Under the pieces are notes generated by a model. The model was not told the DNA's origin. It did not search any database and was given only the letters and a program-made list of their open reading frames with translations. A DNA stretch of 64,000 nt, from contig NZ_WIOK01000015.1 of assembly GCF_009467825.1 (NCBI RefSeq), positions 1 to 64,000 of the forward strand. Direction: 5' to 3'. Position numbers and translations under genes: made by a program. Positions 8,301 to 16,321 of this stretch are shown here, one piece after another. Positions within the stretch are counted from its first letter, which is position 1; the number at the start of each line of letters is the position of its first letter. Origin of the DNA: Cyclobacterium xiamenense. GTDB lineage: Bacteria; Bacteroidota; Bacteroidia; Cytophagales; Cyclobacteriaceae.

Positions 8301-8605
8301 AGTTTGTGGAAGCAGCCCGGGTGACGGCAGAAAAGCTGATGGCAAAATACGAACCCGAACAGCGTCTGGAAAACGCATTTCAATTGAGTACCGGCCGACA
8401 GCCGAACGCCAAAGAAAAGGAAATTTTACACCAGTTTTATACCGAGGAGACCGAACGGTTTTCCCAAAATAAAAACGAAGCGCTGGCCTATTTGAGTACT
8501 GGGAGCAATCCGCGTGATGCAGATCTGGACCCCGTGCAGGTAGCCGCCCTGGCTACTGTTATCAACGGCATCATGAATACAAGCGACGGATACACCATTA
8601 GATAA
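5357..8605 (+). CDS. Planctomycete-type cytochrome c / DUF1549 / LamG / DUF1553 lipoprotein
   Basis: 1082 residues from the chosen start. It opens with a signal peptide and lipobox-like LGWVGC (Cys22), so it is probably a surface or periplasmic lipoprotein. A haem-binding CFACH motif lies at 55-59 within a PSCyt1-type domain (FNYHVKPILSDKCFACHGPDA). Next comes DUF1549 (ERMAADWMDVARYADSDGY), which contains a second CARCHDHKYDP motif. A LamG/concanavalin-like insert follows at ~440-660, then DUF1553 (NRLWQMHFGNGLVKTSDDFG, RPLQALVLLNDP-like segment TPLQALVLLNDPQF). This family is common in Planctomycetes and Verrucomicrobia and is usually paired with DUF1501 proteins; the reaction is unknown. 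It is first in a three-gene operon, 11 bp from the next gene. Confidence 0.85.
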   Translation: MKSRRFNHLLPLIALSLGWVGCGWETPEKIKQAYQELPEAIDFNYHVKPILSDKCFACHGPDAANQEADLRLDQEEFAFAALKSNAGNHAIVPGKPGKSELVNRILSEDKELLMPPPESNLSLSTEEIAILTKWVEQGAEYKPHWSFIPPEIAEQPNPETNDWTRNEIDAFVVEKLQASGLQPAEEASKELLIRRLSFDLTGLPPSLEEIRQFVSDTSEDAYEKLVDRLLASPAYGERMAADWMDVARYADSDGYLDDKHRDFSPYRDWVIEAFNQNMPYDQFITWQIAGDLIENPSQESVLATAFNRLHKRNSEAGIVFEEYRAEYVADRTNTVGKAILGLSMECARCHDHKYDPISQKDYYEFSAYFNSTNELGTAVYGPGQVPGPSLLLTNEEQDKLLDYLDKQIHATQSQLRELAETGPDNGQPDPESLHAGLKQLQTQGLVASYDFDKLTPQPGGKAFKNPGWSGNSGPALIREPDIAEGVRGKGIFINDFTTLSLPEKVGWFDQTDPFSVSLSVFPDTLYKEAVLFTHCEDIRLGLKGYSLFLEDNRLNFIMAYSWPTNALQVKTLEPIPPKEWSNISITYDGMGKASGIGVYLNGEKVPVEVEADHIYKSILFEPDIHTYGFRGFVLGVRDKMKTFLNGGLDELKVYNRELTALEVQFANDPEKAKTLIENPQNAGERELIRQHVFKSANEQAKKLQKSVWEYRKQRAAHTNDIPEIMVMGDLPEPRPTYILDRGLYSAPTEQVYPNVPEAVIPGETTNYPQNRLGLAQWLVDSKNPLTARVFVNRLWQMHFGNGLVKTSDDFGSQGSLPSHPELLDWLAVTFRESGWDIKKMHKLIAMSATYRQTSGTSAELQEKDPENVLLARGPSFRMTAEMIRDNALAISGLLAPKIGGESAYPYQPEGLWDEISTKSWRYRYLQEPGEGLYRRSVYTIWKRTSGPPSMMIFDVGDRAECTVKRTETSTPLQALVLLNDPQFVEAARVTAEKLMAKYEPEQRLENAFQLSTGRQPNAKEKEILHQFYTEETERFSQNKNEALAYLSTGSNPRDADLDPVQVAALATVINGIMNTSDGYTIR

Positions 8606-8616
8606 ACACAAAGACA

Positions 8617-10071
8617 ATGAGTCGACACGATCATACCGAATTTGGAGAGAGCAGAAGAGGGTTTTTGAAAAAAGCCTCGCTGGGTTTTGGATCCATCGCC
8701 CTTTCCAGTCTCTTGGGACAAACGGGAGCCTGGGGTGGAAGCCTGGGCGATCCGGGACGGGGAGGCATTTTTAATGGCACCCATTTTCCCGCCAAAGCAA
8801 AACGCGTAATCTACCTTTTTCAATCCGGGGGGCCCTCGCAGATTGAAACCTTTGATTACAAGCCCTCCCTGGCCAAATGGCACGGAAAAGAAATCCCCCC
8901 TTCCGTGCAGGGCACCCAGCGAAATTCTGGAATGGTGGCCGATCAATCCACCTTTCCCCTGGTGAAGTCCATCTATGATTTTAAGCAATACGGACAATCC
9001 GGCGCCTGGGTAAGCGATTTGTTTCCGTACACCGCACAGGTGGTGGACGAGCTCTGCATCGTCAAATCCATGATCACCGATGCCATCAACCACGAACCCG
9101 CCGTCATGTTTATGCAGACGGGCTCTCAGCTAAGCGGCAGGCCTTCCATCGGTTCCTGGCTGAGCTACGGACTGGGCAGTGACAACGAAAACCTGCCCAA
9201 CTTTGTCGTATTGCTTTCGAAAAGTTCGGGTGCCCAACCCCTGAACTCCACTGCCTGGAGCAATGGATTCCTGCCATCCCACCATCAAGGCATCCAATTC
9301 CGCTCGGGAAAAGACCCGGTGCTGTACCTCAACAATCCCCACGGCGTACACGACCATGACCGGCGACGGGCCCTGGACCATATCCGGCAGTTGAACGAGC
9401 AGCAATTTGACATCTGGCAAGACCCGGAGATCCAATCCAAAATCAGCCAGTACGAAATGGCCTACAAAATGCAGAATTCGGTTCCGGATGCGGTGGACAC
9501 CTCCAACGAACCGGATTACATCTACGAATTGTACGGAGAAGATGCGCGAACCCCCGGCACCTATGCTTCCAATTGCCTACAGGCGAGAAGGCTGGCCGAA
9601 CGGGACGTAAAATTTATTCAGCTGTACCACATGGGCTGGGATCAGCACGGCAGTTTACCCAAAGGCATCAAAAGGCAGGCGCTCAGCACCGATCAGGCAA
9701 CAGCCGGACTCATCCAGGATCTGAAACAACGGGGGCTGCTGGAAGATACCCTGGTGGTCTGGGGCGGAGAGTTTGGGCGTACCAGTTTCTCCCAGGGCAG
9801 GCTAACTGCCGACAACTACGGACGAGACCACCATCCCGGCTGTTTTACCATGTGGATGGCCGGAGCCGGGGTGAAAAAGGGCACGGTCTATGGGGAAACG
9901 GACGAATTCAGCTACAACGTAGCCCAAAACCCCGTCCACGTGCATGATTTTCAGGCCACCCTGCTGCACCTGATGGGGATTGACCACGAAAAACTCACCT
10001 TCAAACACCAAGGCAGGCGCTTCCGGCTGACGGACGTTCACGGCCAGGTGGTAAAAGATATATTGGCCTGA
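8617..10071 (+). CDS. DUF1501 family protein, Tat-exported
   Basis: 484 residues. The N-terminus carries a twin-arginine signal (SRRGFLKKASLGFGSIALSS), which indicates export of a folded protein. The body fits the DUF1501 family, related to the alkaline phosphatase/sulfatase superfamily: AKRVIYLFQSGGPSQIETFDYKP at the front, VVWGGEFGRTSFSQG near the middle and GRDHHPGCFTMWMAGAGV towards the end supply likely metal-ligand residues. DUF1501 genes nearly always follow DUF1553 genes, as here. The substrate is unknown; a role with the upstream cytochrome in polysaccharide or sugar turnover is inference from context. Confidence 0.9.
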   Translation: MSRHDHTEFGESRRGFLKKASLGFGSIALSSLLGQTGAWGGSLGDPGRGGIFNGTHFPAKAKRVIYLFQSGGPSQIETFDYKPSLAKWHGKEIPPSVQGTQRNSGMVADQSTFPLVKSIYDFKQYGQSGAWVSDLFPYTAQVVDELCIVKSMITDAINHEPAVMFMQTGSQLSGRPSIGSWLSYGLGSDNENLPNFVVLLSKSSGAQPLNSTAWSNGFLPSHHQGIQFRSGKDPVLYLNNPHGVHDHDRRRALDHIRQLNEQQFDIWQDPEIQSKISQYEMAYKMQNSVPDAVDTSNEPDYIYELYGEDARTPGTYASNCLQARRLAERDVKFIQLYHMGWDQHGSLPKGIKRQALSTDQATAGLIQDLKQRGLLEDTLVVWGGEFGRTSFSQGRLTADNYGRDHHPGCFTMWMAGAGVKKGTVYGETDEFSYNVAQNPVHVHDFQATLLHLMGIDHEKLTFKHQGRRFRLTDVHGQVVKDILA

Positions 10072-10090
10072 GATAATCCCCAAACGGGTA

Positions 10091-11164
10091 ATGGACATGA
10101 ATGAAAGAAGAAAATTCTTGAAAAACACAGTTTTGACTGGAGGCGCACTGTCCGTAACCGGCTTTTCCGCTTTTCACATAAAACCGGCTGCCCCAAAGCT
10201 GGAGGAAACCATCTTGGGTCATGGCGATTTCAGATACCGGGTAGAGAAAGGCTGGGGGGACCTGGACCCCAAAAAACACCCCGTCAAAAACTGCCATGAA
10301 ATGGTGATGGACAAAATGGGAAGGCTTCTGATGTTGACCGACCATCCCCAAAACAATGTCATTATTTACGATACTTCCGGCAAGTTGCTGGACTCCTGGA
10401 CCCTTTCCTTTCCGGGTGCCCATGGGCTGAGCATCCATGATGAGGGAGATGCCCAATACCTGTATATCACCGATCCGGGTTTGGGCAGGGTAGTCAAGTG
10501 CAGCCTGGATGGAAAAATCCTTTTGGAATTGGAACATCCGGCCAAACTGGGCGCTTATGATGAAACATCCGCGTACAGGCCGACCGAAACCGCCATCGGG
10601 CCCAATGGGGATATTTATGTGGCAGACGGCTACGGCTCGCAGTTTATATTGCAATACGATGCCAAAGGTCAATTCATTAGAAAGTTTGGTGGGGACAGCT
10701 TTCTGCAACCCAACAAATTCAAACAGGCCCATGGGGTAGCCCTGGACTACAGGGATTCCGCCAACCCTACCCTGCTTTGTACGGCCCGTATCAAAAACTC
10801 CTTCAAGCGATTTACCCTTGATGGGGCGTACATCGAAGAATACTACCTACCGGGTGCCTTTGTCAGCCGTCCGGTAGTGGATGGAGAAAACATCTATTCA
10901 GGCGTCTGCTTTGGCATGACGGAGGGCAATTATAATATGCAACTGAACAAAGGCTTCGTCACCATTCTGGACGAGGAAAATCGGGTAGTCTCCAATCCGG
11001 GAGGTACCGAGCCTCAGTATGAAAATGGAAAATTAACACTCATGCTACAGGAACAACCGGTATTCCGGCATTGCCACGATGTCTGCCTGGACCGGGACAA
11101 AAACCTGTATGTCTGTCAGTGGAATGCCGATGGGGTGTATCCGTACAAGTTGCACCGGGTTTAA
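10091..11164 (+). CDS. Secreted NHL-repeat protein (peptidyl-amidating-lyase-like fold)
   Basis: 357 residues, third gene of the cytochrome/DUF1501 operon, starting 19 bp after it. The N-terminus MNERRKFLKNTVLTGGALSV looks like a Tat-type signal; MNERR at 10097 is an alternative start. The rest is a beta-propeller of NHL-like repeats (MVMDKMGRLLMLTDHPQNN, LYITDPGLGRVVKCSLDGK, AIGPNGDIYVADGYGSQFI, HDVCLDRDKNLYVCQWNADG). The closest fold is that of peptidyl-alpha-hydroxyglycine lyase-like NHL proteins. I cannot assign a reaction; it may bind or act on the same extracytoplasmic substrate as its neighbours. Confidence 0.8.
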   Translation: MDMNERRKFLKNTVLTGGALSVTGFSAFHIKPAAPKLEETILGHGDFRYRVEKGWGDLDPKKHPVKNCHEMVMDKMGRLLMLTDHPQNNVIIYDTSGKLLDSWTLSFPGAHGLSIHDEGDAQYLYITDPGLGRVVKCSLDGKILLELEHPAKLGAYDETSAYRPTETAIGPNGDIYVADGYGSQFILQYDAKGQFIRKFGGDSFLQPNKFKQAHGVALDYRDSANPTLLCTARIKNSFKRFTLDGAYIEEYYLPGAFVSRPVVDGENIYSGVCFGMTEGNYNMQLNKGFVTILDEENRVVSNPGGTEPQYENGKLTLMLQEQPVFRHCHDVCLDRDKNLYVCQWNADGVYPYKLHRV

Positions 11165-11878
11165 TTTTTAACCTTTGGCAGGAACAACGTTTTCCTGCGG
11201 AATTTCACATAAGGTACCGGCGTTGGTTGCAAACGTGGATTCGACCTGTTTTCAAAATAAATCCTCATTCCCAGGCTCTTGGCGTGAAAATGCGCGGAGG
11301 AAGCCGCGGAAATCTTTCGCAAACCGGGACTGCCACATCGTAGTGCCTTAAAAAAGGGTTCGCCGTGACGATAATGCTGGATTTTACGTAGGTTTTTGAT
11401 TCGAACTTGTGTTACAAGGAACATCCTCTACTGGTTGGATACCTTGTCTGGGGTGCCTGAGCGGAGTCGGGCCTCGGTAGGGGCAGCCTAAAAAAGCGGA
11501 AGCTGATCATCCGATGGATTGGTGGCAGGTGTTCATCGAGCATCCCAATGGCGCTGGATTGTATACCAGATACCTTATCCTGTCGAAGGCACGATGGGTT
11601 GACGCGTTGATTTCTAACCTATCACAGCGAACAAAATCCGCTCCTTCATAGCTGTTTACGATTTCACCATATCGCTGCAATGGCACAATCTCCAAAACAG
11701 ACTGCTTCATGTAAACACAGCCTATCTCGCATGAAGTCCGAGCAGGCACTACAATCCCATTGCATAATTCTACCTATTTGAGTTCGCGATAGTAGGATTC
11801 ACCCATCAAACCTTAATTTTTCCAAAGTCGGCAATTCTGGATTTAAACTACCTTATTTTATAAAAATTATATTTATTT
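11165..11878. other. Gap without a supported gene
   Basis: 714 bases. An 80-codon open frame on the minus strand (11507-11749) has no recognisable motif and no clear ribosome-binding site, and I do not call it. The DNA turns sharply AT-rich towards 11850. No convincing terminator or repeat was seen. Confidence 0.5.
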
Positions 11879-13345
11879 TTAGAATTCACCTAGCAATCTT
11901 AACTTTAAACCAACATGCCTAAATGTGTTGTATAGATTCATTTTGAATAATAGTGTGTAAAACTTTGTTAGTGGGGTAGGATTAATAGGTAATTTTGTTA
12001 CTTGCCTATTATTCTCTGACATAACAGCAATAATTGTTTTCTGTAATGCATTATGGTGCAACCCCCTATACTTTTTATTAACAGAAAGTAACATTTCAAT
12101 AAGTTGTCTTGAATTGTATGGAGATTTAATAATTTTATTTAATGCCAGTTGTTCGGTCCGACCCTTGCTAAGCCAAATTCCCATCCGATCTTCCCAATAC
12201 AAGAAATCCATAAAATCATAACCTATCTTTTTAAAGCCGGACGTACTCTTCAGCCATTCCTTGTAAACTAATGTAGGGAATTTCAATTTCCGATACCCTG
12301 TAAGAAATGTCAAATCCTCAGCGGTAACATTTTTTGCATATCCAAAAACACTCCTTGCAATTTCGAAAACATTCCCATTGATGTACACTTGGCCCTTAAA
12401 AGCATCTTCAAATACATCATTTGGAGGAAAATCAAGACTTTTTTTCACGGCTAATACATCCTTCATTTTTGGAATTTTAGAAGCATCTAAAACAACGCGT
12501 TTTTTACCATAAGCACGAGTTAATTTTCCGGATAGAATAATATCATGATGATTATCAGGCATGTTTAACCGCTTTAAGACGTAATAGGTGCATTTTTCTT
12601 CAGGAATTTCTAAACTTGCCAAAAATAATATTCTACTGTCATAGCCTCCGGTAACTGCCAAGGCAATTTTATGGTGTCTATTGGAGATTGCTTTTAAATA
12701 GCCTTTAATCATGGTCGCTGCTTTCCTCCCCGCATCATTCATAGACCTTTCAGGCAAATTTTTATTGGGATAAAACCTTGTAACTTTTCCTCTTTTAAGA
12801 TCAATAAAATGGTTGCAATTTAAATGCTTAACATTCTTAACTTGTGTTGAATCACCAAGGAGTAGTTTTCGTTTCTTAAATACGTCTGAATTATAAAATT
12901 CAATCGCATGTTTATTATCATGAGGAATCAATTCAATTCCCTGGGCAAGCAAGGAAACCTGTGAGGCAACATTATCAAACGATAAATCATAATAGATTTC
13001 TCTTTGACCAGTCGCATCATTAAAAATAATTAATGATTCATCCGAATAAAAAATAATGATAAACTCTCCGGTATATTTTGAAACTCTATCAAACAATGTT
13101 GACGCTGAACCTTGTGACAATTCGTCGATGATTTCTTGGTCAGTTAATTCAGGGAATTCCCAATCATATAGAGACCCAATTAAATATAAACTTGGATTCC
13201 CTGTGGAGTTTTTAACCAAGTTGATGGTTGGATGGCAAAAAAGGGTAAAATCTTCATTTCCAATAGATTCCTTTTTCCAATTTAATTGGTTCCATTTTTC
13301 TTTAAAACTATGAGATCTGGTCAGTAAGAATTGATTTAGAAACAT
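11879..13345 (-). CDS. Asparagine-synthase-like protein, orphan and AT-rich
   Basis: 488 residues. The N-terminal half has the layout of a class II glutamine-amidotransferase fold (YTGEFIIIFYSDESLIIFNDATGQREIYY) but starts MFLNQFLL, so the catalytic Cys2 is absent. The C-terminal half has the PP-loop ATP-pyrophosphatase signature VTGGYDSR (231-238; usual SGGxDSS). Such proteins adenylate a carboxylate and may use free ammonia or another nucleophile. They occur in asparagine synthesis, surface polysaccharide loci and peptide modification. The gene is clearly more AT-rich than its neighbours and stands alone between long non-coding gaps, which suggests transfer. A specific product cannot be named. 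Confidence 0.75.
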   Translation of the reverse strand: MFLNQFLLTRSHSFKEKWNQLNWKKESIGNEDFTLFCHPTINLVKNSTGNPSLYLIGSLYDWEFPELTDQEIIDELSQGSASTLFDRVSKYTGEFIIIFYSDESLIIFNDATGQREIYYDLSFDNVASQVSLLAQGIELIPHDNKHAIEFYNSDVFKKRKLLLGDSTQVKNVKHLNCNHFIDLKRGKVTRFYPNKNLPERSMNDAGRKAATMIKGYLKAISNRHHKIALAVTGGYDSRILFLASLEIPEEKCTYYVLKRLNMPDNHHDIILSGKLTRAYGKKRVVLDASKIPKMKDVLAVKKSLDFPPNDVFEDAFKGQVYINGNVFEIARSVFGYAKNVTAEDLTFLTGYRKLKFPTLVYKEWLKSTSGFKKIGYDFMDFLYWEDRMGIWLSKGRTEQLALNKIIKSPYNSRQLIEMLLSVNKKYRGLHHNALQKTIIAVMSENNRQVTKLPINPTPLTKFYTLLFKMNLYNTFRHVGLKLRLLGEF

Positions 13346-14146
13346 ATTTAAGTCATATTTTTATTAACGCCGGATAATACGATGAATTATCTATAACTTG
13401 GTAGAACCGATTCAAAATCAATAAATTACTTGCTATTATCTACTTCATTATAAACTGGCTACGCCTTAGTCTCAAACTAGCTTAATTTTCTTGGGATTAC
13501 ACCACTTCCTGAAAAAACGGACAGGCGCTACGAATCCTATACTAATCCGGAATAAAGATATTGAAAAAAATTATACTATTACTGCAATATTAATAAAAAA
13601 ATTAGCCTATCATTTTTGAAATATGGGTAAATGTCTTCCTGAAGATTTTTTACGGATGGTTTTCCTATGCGCTATTCTTTTTTCAAAACCTCCGCGATTC
13701 CAAAACGACACAGCACTATAGCGGTGGATGTTGCCAACTTTTGAATTTCCCCTTTTGTTAGTGAATTTATACTTTTGCCACTAACCTACATCCTGGAAAT
13801 CGCTGTTCTCATATAGATCCAACGTCCAAAAAAACACGAACCTTGAAATTATCGAGTTTTGGATTTTCAAGCATATGCTCAAATTATATACGATACTCCC
13901 CCTTAGGTAATGGCACATTCCCTGGATAGCTCAGGTACCCCAGGTACCTTCGGTTTTTGCGAAGTCTCCTAACCATGTAACCCTAATGACAACCTCCTCA
14001 CCGGGTGCGAGCGTTCGGCCCAGACCTAAATCGAAACCGATTAATTTTGGATTAAGGCAAAAAATCCTGAATAACGCTACCCGGATAGGAAAGGCCAGGA
14101 CCAAATGCCTAAACCGGAATATCATATCCTTGTTTTAACCCTGGCA
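13346..14146. other. Gap without a supported gene
   Basis: About 800 bases, AT-rich up to 13620. A 64-codon minus-strand frame at 13931-14125 is the only open stretch and has no recognisable features. Bases 14068-14172 share short blocks with the region before the second Uma2 gene (18740-18914), so part of this gap belongs to the duplication. Confidence 0.5.
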
Positions 14147-14172
14147 GTTTTGCCCAAATCTTTTTATCTTTA
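14147..14172 (+). promoter_or_regulatory. Conserved element upstream of Uma2 copy 1
   Basis: A 26-bp block beginning GTTTTGCCCAAATCT and ending TTATCTTTA. It is nearly identical to 18889-18914 upstream of the second Uma2 gene. It contains a TATCTTTA sequence similar to a -7 box and probably holds the shared promoter. Confidence 0.5.
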
Positions 14173-14191
14173 GAAACAGTTCTTAATTGGT

Positions 14192-14800
14192 ATGGCAACT
14201 ATGGAAAAGCCCCAAGATAAAGTCAAAGAACCCATTGCCGGTTATGGACACCATTCTTATGCCGATTACCTTTCCTGGCAGCTGGACGAAATGGTGGAGT
14301 TGATCAGGGGAAAGGTGTTCCGACAGGCAGCAGCGCCCAGGCTTATTCATCAACGAATCTCTGGGAAAATTTTTAACCCCATTTGTAATTTCCTTCAGGG
14401 AAAAAGCTGCGAAGTATTTTCTGCTCCTTTTGATGTGCGTTTACCCGTTTCCTCCAGGGACCCTGACAAAATCGATACCGTGGTGCAGCCGGATCTTTGT
14501 GTGGTCTGTGATCCGGAGAAACTGGATGAGCTGGGCTGTGTGGGTGCACCGGACCTGATCGTGGAGATCCTCTCTCCGGGAAATAACAAGAAAGAGATTC
14601 AACTAAAATACGAAGTGTACGAAACCTCCGGTGTGAAGGAATACTGGATGGTACATCCCGACGAACGTACCTTGCTGATCTATACCCTGGAAACCGGAAA
14701 ATACCGCCCCTCCCGGCTGTTTACTTTTGGGGATCGGGTAAGGTCACAGGTTCTTCCTGGTTTTGAATTGGATCTGGATGACGTGTTTGGGGGATTGTAG
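14192..14800 (+). CDS. Uma2-family (DUF820) putative nuclease, copy 1
   Basis: 202 residues. It fits the Uma2/DUF820 family, which has a PD-(D/E)xK nuclease-like fold: VQPDLCVVCDPEKLDELG, then GAPDLIVEILSPGN, then KYEVYETSGVKEYWMV give the D...ExL...K arrangement. The start could be ATG 14192 (MATMEKP) or 14201 (MEKP); the second copy starts at the equivalent of 14201. The C-terminal ~110 residues are nearly identical to the gene at 18941, while the N-terminal half is clearly diverged, so the pair is mosaic. The family is common in accessory DNA of cyanobacteria and Bacteroidota; its biological role is unknown. Confidence 0.85.
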   Translation: MATMEKPQDKVKEPIAGYGHHSYADYLSWQLDEMVELIRGKVFRQAAAPRLIHQRISGKIFNPICNFLQGKSCEVFSAPFDVRLPVSSRDPDKIDTVVQPDLCVVCDPEKLDELGCVGAPDLIVEILSPGNNKKEIQLKYEVYETSGVKEYWMVHPDERTLLIYTLETGKYRPSRLFTFGDRVRSQVLPGFELDLDDVFGGL

Positions 14801-14889
14801 GTTCCGCCAAGAAAGTTTTATTCAAGTTTAGTAAATGAGATAACTTCTAAACCGCCCTAATCCTGAAAAAAGGCAACCTGATCGTATAT

Positions 14890-14944
14890 TTGTCACCAAT
14901 TATTGACAATTATTGATTACTTTTGTCAGGTAGAGATGACAAAA
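14890..14944 (+). promoter_or_regulatory. Two inverted repeats over the ATPase leader
   Basis: TTGTCA (14890-14895) pairs with TGACAA (14904-14909). TTTTGTCA (14921-14928) pairs perfectly with TGACAAAA (14937-14944), ending two bases before the ATG at 14947. The loop of the second stem, GGTAGAGA, holds the only Shine-Dalgarno-like sequence, so as RNA it could gate translation and as DNA it could be an operator. Confidence 0.6.
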
Positions 14945-14946
14945 TT

Positions 14947-16143
14947 ATGGAGGTTTTGTATGCTTTTCATGACAATCTTATTAAACAGATAAATAATGGC
15001 TTCTTTCGTTTTCTAATGCAAACCATTAATTGGGAGCAACGGATGCTTGCCATTAAGGGTCCCCGTGGCTCAGGGAAAACCACCTTGATCTTGCAATATA
15101 TCCGTTACCATCTGAAACAACCTCGCGAAAAGGTTTTGTATGTAACAGCGGACCATTATTGGTTTTACACCCACAACCTGGTAGAAACAGCGGATGAATT
15201 CTATAAAAATGGAGGCAGGTTCTTATTTATTGATGAGGTACATAAATATCCAAATTGGTCCAGGGAATTAAAGAATATCTACGATGGGTATCCAGATTTA
15301 AGGGTTGTTTTTTCCTCTTCTTCTGCACTGGATATTTACAGGGGTGAGGCTGATTTAAGTCGACGGGTGATCTCCTATGATTTGCCGGGTTTATCATTTC
15401 GGGAATTTTTAAATTTGGAGGCAAACCTGAAAATTTCAGCAATCCCCTGGAACGATCTGATAAGCAGACCGAATGAACTTGCCAGGGATATTGTCAATGC
15501 TATACAGCCATTGCCTTTTTTTAAGCAATACCTACGGCATGGCTATTTTCCGTACTTTAAAGAGAGTATCCCAGAAGAACTCCCTGTACGGTTAAACCAG
15601 ACAATAAATACCGTGGTGGAAACAGATTTGGCATTTATACAAGGATATAGCCAAGGGACTGCATTCAAGGTTAAAAAACTTTTAGGGGTGCTGGCTGAGT
15701 CAGTTCCGTTCAAACCCAATATCTCCGCATTGGCCAGGAAGTTGGATGTAAGCAGAGAAACCGTTTACGCATGGCTTGTCCACTTGAACAAAGCCCGGAT
15801 GCTAAATCTGCTTTTATCCAAGGGGAAAGGAGTCTCAACCTTACAAAAGCCAGAAAAAGTTTACCTGGAAAACACCAATTTGGCTTTTGCCATGAAAACC
15901 CACCCAGACCTGGGAGCAATCAGAGAAACCTTTTTGCTTAACCAATTAATCAATGCAAACCTACCTGTCACCTTGCCCCAATCGGGTGATTTTTTTGCGT
16001 CTGGAATCCATATTGAAGTAGGGGGCAAAAATAAAAAAGCCACCCAGGTAAAAATGGAACCGTCATTCCTGGTTGCAGCAGACGACATAGAAATTGGGTT
16101 TGGCACGAAGGTTCCTTTATGGCTTTTTGGTTTTCTATATTGA
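14947..16143 (+). CDS. AAA-family ATPase with DUF4143-type C-terminus
   Basis: 398 residues from ATG 14947; an in-frame TTG at 14923 lies inside the upstream inverted repeat and is rejected as the start. Walker A is GPRGSGKTT (38-46) and Walker B is FLFIDEVHKYPNW (~87-99), the AAA_14 pattern. The C-terminal half (LGVLAESVPFKPNISALARKL, then KVYLENTNLAFAM) resembles DUF4143. These ATPases are widespread in bacteria, often as isolated variable genes, and their function is not settled. The terminal segment that usually carries nuclease-like residues reads FFASGIHIEVGGKNKKATQV, consistent with the family. Confidence 0.85.
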   Translation: MEVLYAFHDNLIKQINNGFFRFLMQTINWEQRMLAIKGPRGSGKTTLILQYIRYHLKQPREKVLYVTADHYWFYTHNLVETADEFYKNGGRFLFIDEVHKYPNWSRELKNIYDGYPDLRVVFSSSSALDIYRGEADLSRRVISYDLPGLSFREFLNLEANLKISAIPWNDLISRPNELARDIVNAIQPLPFFKQYLRHGYFPYFKESIPEELPVRLNQTINTVVETDLAFIQGYSQGTAFKVKKLLGVLAESVPFKPNISALARKLDVSRETVYAWLVHLNKARMLNLLLSKGKGVSTLQKPEKVYLENTNLAFAMKTHPDLGAIRETFLLNQLINANLPVTLPQSGDFFASGIHIEVGGKNKKATQVKMEPSFLVAADDIEIGFGTKVPLWLFGFLY

Positions 16144-16321
16144 AACTTAGATCGCCACTACTGCTTCAGGAATTAGTTTTTTCGATTTGTAAATCCTAAT
16201 TTTCATATACTCAATATGAGTAATAATCCTGCTGTCAGTTGATGGAACCACTACGAGCCCTTTTGGATAATCTGGGTTTAATGGTATAATTGCGTATCGA
16301 ATGACTAGTAATTCACCCGAA

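Noticed and set aside
11507-11749. 80-codon minus-strand gene
   Set aside because: No recognisable motif, ribosome-binding site or partner; possible old coding remnant at most.
13931-14125. 64-codon minus-strand gene
   Set aside because: It lies in the region before a duplicated gene, with no family resemblance.
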